From: Opisthorchis felineus
Taxonomy: Eukaryota; Platyhelminthes; Trematoda; Opisthorchiida; Opisthorchiidae
Direction: 5' to 3'
NCBI GenBank assembly: GCA_004794785.1
Contig: SJOL01008935.1
Coordinates: 85,800 to 149,799, forward strand
DNA length: 64,000 nt
Shown here: piece after piece, positions 46,100 through 55,134 of the stretch
Layout of the letters: every line of letters begins with the position of its first letter
Numbering within the stretch: the stretch's first letter is position 1
Position numbers and translations under genes: made by a program
The notes under the pieces: model-generated
What the model saw: only the letters and a program-made list of their open reading frames with translations
The model's database searches: none
What the model was told of the DNA's origin: nothing

Positions 46100-48191
46100 A
46101 TGAGAAGCGTTATGATTGCACGGTCACGTCAGCCGTCACTAGATGAACGTTTTCAAACGAGTTTTGCGGCTTTTGAAAAACAAGCAGTGGGCCTTCACTT
46201 CCTGGTCCATATCTTCGAACCTGAGCCTTTCAAAACATACCTCTCACAGTTGTACAACAGCAAGACGCTCGTGTTGCTGTCGGAGATTCTATCCACAATA
46301 TACCTGAGGTCAATTTTGGGTGAGTGGTGGAAAAAATCGCACTGTACGTTCCACAGCTCTTGTCACACAATCCAATAGCAGCTTTTTGAAACGAGCAACC
46401 ATGCGGCACTCTGCACGTACATGCGTTTAGCTTGTATTCTTGGTCCCGTTCACGGCAGGTATTCAGTGCAGACCGGGAACTCACACTACCTTCTGAGACC
46501 ACCCCATACAACTCCGAACATCCAGACCCTCAATTGTGACCTGCGCTACGTTGACCTGATACCCTAGTGACTTCATGTTACAAAATCGTAAAACTGCACG
46601 CAAGTGTGGACCAAACATCACCGTAGGAGCGTACAGAGAGGGTAAGACAAGGCGTTATAATGTCGGGGAGGGGGGTATGTACCATTTCGGTGATTAGATA
46701 GGGAGCTCCTAATCTGAACGTCGACAACTCAGACCCATCCGACATATCGACTGCTTTGGCTAGACGCGGTCAACCTGAAGTAACTCATCCGGATTTCACG
46801 GCAGCTGTGACGGTAGAATGTAAGGATTGGTCGACATGTTTTTGCCACGCTTATAGAGCTGTTGTTCAGCACACACCGGATCCGTTTAAAAAACCAAGGA
46901 GCTCCATTAGTGAACCATTATGTGGGGCACAATTTCCAGTACGTCTCTCCTGAGTTGAGCAAGCACGGGTTCAAATGCACTCATCAGTATATTTCTGTTG
47001 TAATTCCAAAATTTAACAATGGTGGTGTTGTTTAGTCTGATTCTCAGTGACCAGTTAGGTGGATGGCACGGCAAGTGTTAAACGATATCTACGCGCCCCA
47101 CAGACAGAAAACATAAGACGTCGAAATCTTATATTAGTGCTCTTCGACGAGCAGACTATATTGTATCCACTACTATCCTGCGTTAGAGAATACACAAAAA
47201 ATTTTCAGACCCGGAAAATCTGTCTGAATGGCTGACTTCGACGTTTGCACGCTGGAGCAAGCACAACATGATGATCTTGCCAGTGCGCCAGTTTCGCTCT
47301 GTGTCGGTGTACACTCTGGCAGAAACAAGAGTCCAGGACATGCAACACCTGTCCACTCATTCGCTAATTCCGGCTGCACAGGCCACTGGGCCAGGATATA
47401 CGGGGTCCATATTTGTGTTAAGCCAACAAACGGAGGCGACCCTACTTGACACAGTGCATGCTGAGAGCTCAGTTCAACTTTTTAGCTATGAAAAATGTTA
47501 CCAAGAATATGCTGGCCTCAGCTGTTGCAGTTTACGTCAGGGAAAAATGAGACAGCAGGGAAGATGTGATGAGACATTGAGGGTGAGTATAGCCAAACAG
47601 TTGGTTCAAGTTAAATCATTCTAGATATCTGAGGAGGGGGAAACTGGGTAACTACGCACTGAAGGTTATAGCTTTGATGCAAGATCTCCACTGATTGTCA
47701 TTCGGTCATTTCTGCCAGTGTCACTAACTACTGACAAGCCGAACAACGGGGTACCCCTCCAAAGAGGTGGAAGATGTCAATCCAAAAACCGTTCAGCTGT
47801 AGCACCTTTTCAGTGCCTAACTGCCAGGTTGCCCAAGCCTAGACAGGGGAAGTCGAGATGCAGAGGTCGGGTTCGAACCACAGACCTTCCGGTCAGTAAA
47901 TTCGCTCTCTAACCACTAAGCCATCTCGCCCCGTTAATCCAAACGAATTCACTTGTTGGTGCTTGCATACTGTGTTTGCAGTTAACAGACTGTGCACCGC
48001 TGTCGTTTCCACTCAGCACAAAAAGAGCTGTGCGAGATAGGTCCCCTGACATGCTAAGCACATATCCAAACTGTCGTAACCTATATGGCATCCATGGTGG
48101 GAGAGTACCTCCTAAAGCAATCGCGCATACTTCACCATCGTTAATGAGATGTTTCCATCAAATACGGTCAGTGCTTCGGAGACACCGATGA
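46100..48191 (+). CDS. Unrecognised multi-exon gene (hypothetical protein)
   Basis: I do not recognise the protein. Exons 46100-46319, 47209-47582 and 47982-48191 join in phase to about 267 codons; an additional open exon at 46733-46938 fits the first exon but not the third. All have good splice sites (GTGAGT twice; TTTTCAG and GTTTGCAG acceptors). The first exon is helical and hydrophobic (GLHFLVHIFEPEPFKTYLSQ), the middle one has W..FARWSKHNMMILPVRQF and several cysteines, and the last is basic and ends RSVLRRHR. A SINE lies in the last intron. The start ATG at 46100 has a poor context, so an upstream exon is possible. The gene starts about 0.8 kb from the MRPS9 5' end in the opposite direction. 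Confidence 0.5.
46733..46938 (+). CDS. Candidate alternative exon of the hypothetical gene
   Basis: Sixty-eight open codons (PSDISTALARRGQPEVTH onward, with ECKDWSTCFCHAYRAVVQH) between a CTCAG acceptor and a GTACGT donor. It takes over correctly from the exon ending at 46319 but ends at phase 0, whereas the exon at 47209 needs one carried base. Including it would put 47209 onward out of frame with an early TGA. It may be a cassette or poison exon, an alternative 3' end, or a false exon. Confidence 0.35.
47791..47933 (-). mobile_element. SINE with internal deletion
   Basis: The head and the 3' end are intact, but about 40 bases of the body (the segment with CCACC..GGAAGCACGAGGG) are missing, joining CTAACTGCC to AGGTTGCCC. 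It lies in the last intron of the gene at 46100-48191. Confidence 0.88.
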
Positions 48192-48299
48192 AAACCAACA
48201 CCGACAGTTTTTATACACACGCTACACATAGAGGTGACGTTTCTAATCCATAACGTAGTACATTGTAATGTAATACATGTAATATGTTGACAGGCAAAA

Positions 48300-49270
48300 T
48301 GATATCAGGTTGGAAAAAGCTGCCCTGCCATTACTGATTCGGGAAAGGATCTCCGCTGGAACCACTGCCCAGGAAAATGAGTATGCCTACCTTGTCGATT
48401 GGCTTGGTCGGCAAGCATGAGGTTTCGGTCTGTTTCCATCGAGTCTTGTAGCAGTAATTTATACTTCGTAGGTGTGAAGTGAAACGCATAATGAACCTTG
48501 CAGCAATTATTTAGACTATTTAAAATGACTTGCAATTTTGAAAGTCCTGAAACAACGAAAGCGATATCTTCCGTGTACTCAGTGTCTGTAAGGGAACACC
48601 CCGGGAGAATTTCGGAGACAAGCAGAAGTGCTTCAAGCAGCAAGTCAATGGAGTTGGAGAATAATGGGGCGAGAGGGCAGCCTGGTCTTACACTATTGGG
48701 TGAGGTGAACTCAGGTTACAGGCGACGCGTGCAAAAGAGCCTGCAAACATGATACAAGCGACGCTCTTGGTCACCAGGCACCGCCATAGTTTCTGACTAT
48801 CTAGAGTTAAGAGTGGCTGTCAGGTCAAGAAAAACTACTATCGTTGAATGTTTGTAAGAGTGGCACTGTTCCAGAACCTGTGTCAGAGTAAAGATATGAT
48901 CGATGCGTCCTCTATCAGGATGAAACCCGGCTTGGTTTTCACTAGTCTCCCCCAGCAATTGAGCAGCCTGCGCCAAATACCATAGAGCACTTTGGATGCC
49001 AAGACCGACGCCAGGAAGCTTTGCGCCGTATGAAGATTGGGACCACGGTGCTCCATTCCACTGATATTCTGTTGTCGTCCCAAATTTTCAATACTAGAAC
49101 CGTCAGACTACTCACCAGAACCTACCCACCTTTTAAAATTGCAGGATACAGGCCATCCGGACAAATGCCTTGCCACGTTGGAGGGATTATATCTCAGCGG
49201 ATTGCTATAACCAATGGCGATATCGATGTTCTATTCAAGCTCGCTGGGTCCTTCCAGAGATAGCATCAAA
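48300..49270 (-). mobile_element. LINE fragment, RT
   Basis: Minus frames give KTKPGFILIEDASIISLL (the QAGFRPGRGCIDQIF block), ILPGCSLTDTEYTEDIAFVV (the YADD block, here YTED) and KVHYAFHFTPTKYKLLLQDS. The order runs 49260 to 48305. It begins about 110 bases after the gene ending at 48191. Confidence 0.83.
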
Positions 49271-49379
49271 GGGGGCCAGCCGAACTGCTGTTCCATCTTT
49301 TTCTAATTATCCCGGTGTTACCCGACTTTTGACCAGTTAGCCTGAAACCCTAAATAAAATAAATAAACTCTTGTACGTC

Positions 49380-49720
49380 AAACTGACTACACGGTGTACG
49401 ACTTCATTGCGGAATGTACCGACTACGATTTTGCAATAAATTTACTGGAAAAACTTTACATTCGCCCTAAGAACATCTTGTACCTACAAACAAGAAGCCG
49501 GTCAAGATGTTGACCAGTTCGTCCAAAACCTGAAGTCGCTTGCTAAATATTTCGAATTCAAGATAGTATCTGCTATGGAACATACAAACGAAGAAGTCCG
49601 GGATGCCTTGATAACCTGGATCAGACGCCTGCTTGTTGTTGCTTCTCGCTGCGCTTTCCAGGCGCGCGGAAGATGCGCACACCTTGCCTGGTCATTGAGA
49701 ATCTCTCGGACCCTGATGTG
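49380..49720 (+). mobile_element. Ty3/Gypsy gag fragment
   Basis: Two frames give LLEKLYIRPKNILY and, after a frameshift, DVDQFVQNLKSLAKYFEFK, then NEEVRDALITWIRRLL. This is the conserved gag segment of Ty3/Gypsy (CsRn1-like) LTR retrotransposons. No pol domain or LTR was recognised next to it. Confidence 0.75.
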
Positions 49721-49739
49721 AAACAAGTAAATCAGAATC

Positions 49740-51010
49740 ACCTACTGAAGTCCCTTCCAGACAAAACGTCCCCTGATGTTGACTCTAACTGGAGCGTACT
49801 GTCCGCAACCCTGCAAGGTGCTGGGCGCCCCGCTTATGGAAAGTTATAACCAACTAGATCTAGGCACTGGATCTCGAGCAAAACTTTAAAACTGCCCGAG
49901 GCTCGGACACGTATTCCTCCTGGTCGAAAGTACAATATTACTCGACGAACTGTCAGAATTCAAGTGAAAAAGAACATCTGTAGGGATCGAGAAGTTTGGC
50001 GGATCCAGAAAGCTGATAAAATTGAGGGTGCTGGAAATTCCGGGAATGTGCGTAAATTGTTTCAGTTGATACGCCCAAAAGGTCTAAAGAGGTCTCTGCT
50101 GAGCGAAACAACCACTGCTAAAGACAGCTTGCTCATCTATAATACAGAACGCCTGAGTCATTGGGTTGAACATTTCCAAAAAATTCAACTGGCCACCTGC
50201 AGTTGCTTAGCCAGATTTCCTGACTCGCAACGCAGACCTGGACAGGGAATTTGGAACACTCGACGGCTTCATAAGTAAGCGAGTGGCTTTTGTCCACCTG
50301 GAAAACTTTCATCCGCTCAGCTCAAAGGTTGAGGTAAAGTCCTTAGTCGGCGCTTGTCTAATTTAAGTGCCTCTATCTGGGCAACCCCAACCAGCTGGGG
50401 TGAGCCGAGAGTGGTACCCATTTTCGAAATGGGTTCCCGCAGTGAGTGTGGCAATCACAGAGGAATTAGCTTCACCCCGGTTGTAACCAGGCTCGTATCA
50501 CTCATTCCACGTCGTCTTACAAAAGTGCACAGAGAATGGACTCGAGGACAAGTAGGATTCCGGTCGGAAAGAAGATGCATTGTCCACATCTTCACATTCT
50601 GTCAAGTTTTAAAACGTCCTACAATGTTGGTGTTCCCAGACTCTGAGAGTGTGTTGGATTGTAACGACTACTTCGTACTTTTCAACACATTTGTGCGACA
50701 CGGCATGCCCCAGAAGTTTGTGAACATTATGCGCTGTTTGTATTTACATACTTGTGGGGGCGCGTATGAAAAACCATCCAAACGCTTTCCCACGAACGAT
50801 GGTGTCCATCGAGGATGTTCTTTCCATTTTTGTTTAATTTCCTCACCAATGAAGTAACAAAGCAAACTTTTGAGGGTCTGCAAAACCCCGATATTCAGAT
50901 CCATCTGAGCGAGATGCTTGTTGGCCTGAAATATGTAGACGACATTGGTCTCATTTTTTGTTTATTGTTAATAGGCAGAGAACAGCGTAAGGCCCTTCGG
51001 TCAGATAGCT
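49740..51010 (+). mobile_element. LINE, longest RT segment in the window
   Basis: Starting with a linker (KSLPDKTSPDVDSNWSVL), plus frames continue through VRKLFQLIRPKGLKRSLLSE, GEPRVVPIFEMGSRSECGNH, RGISFTPVVTRL, GQVGFRSERRCIVHIFTFCQ and GVHRGCSF. They end with FFPFLFNFLTNEV and the catalytic YVDDIGLIF near 50935. A 167-codon frame (50354-50857) is uninterrupted. The SINE at 51258 splits it from its C-terminus. Confidence 0.88.
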
Positions 51011-51049
51011 GACAAATGCCACAGCGACGTTTGCTTGTGGTGGGAAGGG

Positions 51050-51225
51050 TTGTGGAGGGACATCGGTGGATGCAGAACTGCGCGGGCAAATGATACTTCC
51101 CGGTTGCCCAGGCCGAGGAAGGGGGTTTGGTTGAGGCACTCCACCTGGAGCCTTTGACTCAAAAGTCTGACCCACAAGGCAGTGGCGTAGGCGTGACATC
51201 AGCTTAACCGCCAAGGGTCGAGTTT
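51050..51225 (-). repeat. Medium-copy repeat family B, copy 2
   Basis: On the minus strand GTGGGTCAGACTTTTGAGTC and TCAACCAAACCCCCTT match the copies at 38742-38990 and 52235-52300. Confidence 0.55.
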
Positions 51226-51257
51226 ACAATGCTGCGGTGCGCTTCATAAAAAAAATC

Positions 51258-51439
51258 GTTCAGCTGTAGCACCCTTTCAGTGCCTAGCTGCCATGCCACC
51301 CGAGGGAAGCACGAGGGCTAGAATGCTGCCACGTTGCCCAAGCCTAGACAGGGGAAGTCGAGAAGCAGAGGTCAGGTTCGAACCACGGACCTTCCGGTCA
51401 GTAAATTCGCGCTCTAACCACTTGAGCCATCTCGCCCCC
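51258..51439 (-). mobile_element. SINE, full copy inside a LINE
   Basis: A full minus-strand copy (TTCAGCTGTAGCACCC to GAGCCATCTCGCCCC). It separates the reverse transcriptase part (49960-51010) from the C-terminal part (51470-52100) of a plus-strand LINE. Confidence 0.9.
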
Positions 51440-51469
51440 TATTGGATCAGAAACCTGGCCGCTGCGCGC

Positions 51470-52110
51470 CGAGGACGTCAAAAAACTTTCAGTGTTTGAT
51501 CATCGATGTCTTCGGAGCATTACTCGAGTCTGATGGGAAGACCGGATCAGTAATGCTGAAGTTCGTCGAATAGTTTTTGGAAGAAATAACTCACCCACGA
51601 TAGACGAACTGGTCACACTGCACAGATTGCGCTGGCTTGGTCACGTATTCCGTATGCCAGTCGACCGAATTCCTCGTAGGATTCTTTTCATACAGCCACG
51701 TGAAGGATGAAAACGAGCCAGGGGGGTTCAAACAATAACCTGGCAGCGAAGTATAAAAGCCATTATCAGCAAACTCGGCTGAGTTGGTCATTACCGTCTT
51801 CCTGGATGGGGGTCCCGGGGCGGGCCACATTAATGGTTAGAGACACTGTCAGATATGGCCCAGTCGCGCCCTTAATGGCGGTCGTGCATCCAAGCTATTG
51901 TCTTCAATGCATAGCTCCCTTCCCAACCCCCCACTTAACAGTCTTGTATTTACGCACTAATTTATCAGCTCCCGCCTCCAATGCGCAGCTACTTACCCCA
52001 CCTCCCCAAATCATCGGTGAACGAAAACTGTGGCAGCTACAACGACTGTACGACAAGTACGCGGTTCTTGGAGCTGATAATGATGATGATGACGATGGTA
52101 ATGATGGTCT
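51470..52110 (+). mobile_element. LINE fragment, C-terminus with GAT-repeat tail
   Basis: Plus frames give [30 protein letters not shown] and LVTLHRLRWLGHVFRMPVDR. The region ends in an Asp-coding (GAT)n run at 52078-52100. Continuation of the LINE at 49740-51010 beyond the SINE. Confidence 0.83.
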
Positions 52111-52234
52111 CATTCTTTGGTGAAGAGAGGAAGTTGCAAACATCACTAGGAAAGCTGACCATGGTGTTAGCCCTTCAGCATGTGCTTCGCACGCACAATG
52201 CGCGAAGTCATGCCGCGGGACGTAGTGCTCGAAT

Positions 52235-52300
52235 ATTCCTCTAAGTTTGGTTTGGGTACCCCCTTGCGTCTTTGACTCAACCGTCTGACCCACAAGTCAG
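52235..52300 (-). repeat. Medium-copy repeat family B, fragment
   Basis: Minus-strand CTTGTGGGTCAGACGGTTGA and GTCAAAGACGCAAGGGGGT match copy 2. Confidence 0.5.
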
Positions 52301-52509
52301 CAACAGGATGTGGTGTTTTATCCAAAAAAAACCCCACCCCTAGCCTCTGGCTTAACAGTCCGGCTTATGGGGCAGCGGACGGTAGGGTGTTGCTCGGCTG
52401 CAAGCGACTGGTCTGGACCGAGGGGGAGAGAAAGAGGATGGATGACTGTCCTGTTGCCGCCGAGCACGGAAGATGCGTTTAGAGTTACACGGAAAGATCT
52501 ATTTGATTT

Positions 52510-52720
52510 ATGGCCGTATTGGATAACTCGCCGGCGGTCACGATCCACTGTTGCGGTTAAGAGTGTGCGGTTTCAAGGACCAATATTAACTAACCTGTCC
52601 TTCCTTCCATAAATATTGGCATCCTGGTCGCCTGGAGGGGGGGGACACATTACTGCCTTTATACTCCCATCGTAGAGGAAACAACGACCCCCAGAGAGTC
52701 TCGCACGTAGTACGGGATCT
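52510..52720 (+). repeat. Medium-copy repeat family A, copy 3
   Basis: CCTTCCATAAATATTGGCAT, CCTGGTCGCCTGGA and CTGCCTTTATACTCCCATCG match the other two copies. Confidence 0.65.
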
Positions 52721-52979
52721 CTTCAGTTGTGTTGAACTCGTTTGTTCCTGGCTAGCACGAACTTTCAGCATTAGCCCTTAACAGTAACTTGGAGGCCATC
52801 AGTGGCATGGCAGACAAAGACTTAGAGAGTGGATCAGGTGGCTGTCAGCTACAGCCAAAGGTGATTACGGAGAGTCCCAATTAAAGGTTGGTTTTCCTTC
52901 TGCAACGCGTAAATTGACTGAGATCGTACCATTTTGCGGGTTATTATCACATCGCTTAACGTCAGGACTACACACACCA

Positions 52980-53230
52980 ACAGAGATCAATTCCGTCAAT
53001 CAGCTTCGATGAGTTTCAGTTGAAACTATTGAACTATTTATAGTTAATCAGTACCGATCGGCTCGAGCTGATCTGGCCGGAAAGCTACTGGAAGCGCAGT
53101 CACATTGATGAAGAAGAGCTGTTCGAAGACGAGTGGACGAGAGTGAAAGAAGCTATGCACTCAGCTTTTCGGGCTATCTTTTTGTCAGGGGGAATTCCAG
53201 CTTCATCCACCTCGCCAGTGGTAATTAGGC
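52980..53230 (+). mobile_element. LINE fragment, endonuclease-RT linker
   Basis: A plus frame gives EEELFEDEWTRVKEAMHSAF then RAIFLSGGIPASSTS, resembling the DVEDEW..VK.AM..AF linker of flatworm LINEs. Confidence 0.65.
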
Positions 53231-53999
53231 ATTGCAATGGCCAATAAGCTTAGCTCACATGTGATTCGTCTGAAGAACGGGACATTTTCCGGTCCAGTAT
53301 GTGGCCGGATCGAAAACGAGTACTCAACAGTTAATCACGTCCCAGTACCCGCTGAAAGTCCGTTGCCGATGCCGCGGCTGGAAACTGCCCGGGTTTCTAG
53401 AATGCTTTTGTACATACAGCTTAAATAAGGAGCGCCGTACAGAGATTTGTCTTGTTTTGAGTGTTCCACATGCTGTGTACCTTTGGTATTCCTCTTGCAA
53501 AATAAAACGCTATGTTGGGAGGATAAGACCAATAAACTAGCCCGGGCCTAATCGTCTTGGCATTGCTCACACCATCCGACTAGACCAAATAAACATTGGA
53601 TATCGTCGAAGCCGGCGAACCTTATTGGTGGGAGGGGAGCCGTACTGGAATCCGGCGACCACGATGAGGCCTGCAAAAATTTCCAAAGCTGAGTAATCAA
53701 GTCCTGGTGGATGACAGTGAATGCAAACAAATTTAGAGTGTTCGAGGGATTTGGAACGTCCTCGCTGCAGGCGCCCACCATTTTCTTTCTCCGGCCGATG
53801 CGAAAAACCGGACACAGACGAGGGGTGATAACTTTTAAATGAGGTGGAACAATATCTCATTTGCAAAACAATCCTGACTTGTGGGATGTATTCTTTGAAG
53901 AGAAATTCATGTGGCCTCTTTCAACACAACCTCTAAAAGTACCCAACTATCCTAAATGGGACATTATTACAAGGCGGCCGTCAAAGATAGAGATCCTCC

Positions 54000-54880
54000 G
54001 CGAAATATCAGTCCTCTAAAGGGAATAGACACATGGACCTTTCACTTTCAAAGGCTCTGGCAGGCAATATAAAGCTCTGCTACGAAACATTTACGACGAA
54101 AGCATAAGAACAGGGGAACATATCCCCCTGATCTTTAACCCATTCCTAAAGAGGGTACGAGAAAATCACCAATAATCGTCGAAGTACTAGACTTGTAGCC
54201 GTGGCGTCCAAGGTCCTCTCCGGAGTTTGGAGTTGGCTGATCGATCTTCGGGCGAAAAACTTATGGGAATAAGAGTGAGATTTGCCTTGGTGAAAGGTTC
54301 TTCACCCTGGAGCAAATTCCTGAAGTGTTACTCAAACTTCCCAGGTTGTTCCTGTCTGTTAAGCTGCTGTTGGCCGCCGGCAACTGTGTCGGAGCCTGGC
54401 GACAGGAAATGAGGTCACCGTGTGTGGAATCCGGTAGGCGCATATAGATATTCGGCAAGATTCTGCTATAGTTCACCACGACTAGTGGTTCAGGACTAAG
54501 GTGCCCTCTTCAGCTCCGCTATCCGCATGCAGCTTTAGACCGCCCTGTTTGCCCTGTAACATGGACAGAACAACATCGGAGTGCGTCAGGGACGCACGCA
54601 CGCAGACAACTAGTGGTATCCTTTGTTCAGATCCACGAAAAGTGAGGGTCATTTTAAATAACCTGAACGAATCTGCAGCACCAATTTGTGTAAAATGAAA
54701 GTTGCTGCTACAAAACTTGCCAGGACCGAACCCAAATCCGGTGCTTGCTCACCAACCAATTAACGAATTGGATACCTTCCTTTAAATGGACACGGATTCA
54801 CGGATTCACGGATTGGTACACAGGATCGAGTCTTTTGCCCAAGTTTCCCGGGTCGGTTGTGTTCTTGTCGTTCTGCGGTT
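54000..54880 (+). mobile_element. LINE fragment, RT, running up to the assembly gap
   Basis: Heavily frameshifted plus-strand RT pieces: a decayed catalytic-site region and VRVILNNLNESAAPICVK, then a C-terminal run. It ends within about 90 bases of the gap. Confidence 0.55.
54793..54814 (+). repeat. Short tandem repeat, 8-bp unit
   Basis: CGGATTCA occurs twice and is followed by a partial third unit (CGGATT). Confidence 0.8.
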
Positions 54881-54967
54881 GTCGTTCACCTGAAAGGCAC
54901 AAGCGAAAAAAGGGTGTAGCACTGCTCTTTAAGTTCTCAGCGCGGGGCAGTATGTTTGCCAGCACGA

Positions 54968-55134
54968 NNNNNNNNNNNNNNNNNNNNNNNNNNNNNNNNN
55001 NNNNNNNNNNNNNNNNNNNNNNNNNNNNNNNNNNNNNNNNNNNNNNNNNNNNNNNNNNNNNNNNNNNNNNNNNNNNNNNNNNNNNNNNNNNNNNNNNNNN
55101 NNNNNNNNNNNNNNNNNNNNNNNNNNNNNNNNNN
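54968..55134. other. Assembly gap, 167 N
   Basis: A run of unknown bases. Frames drawn across it are meaningless. Confidence 0.99.
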
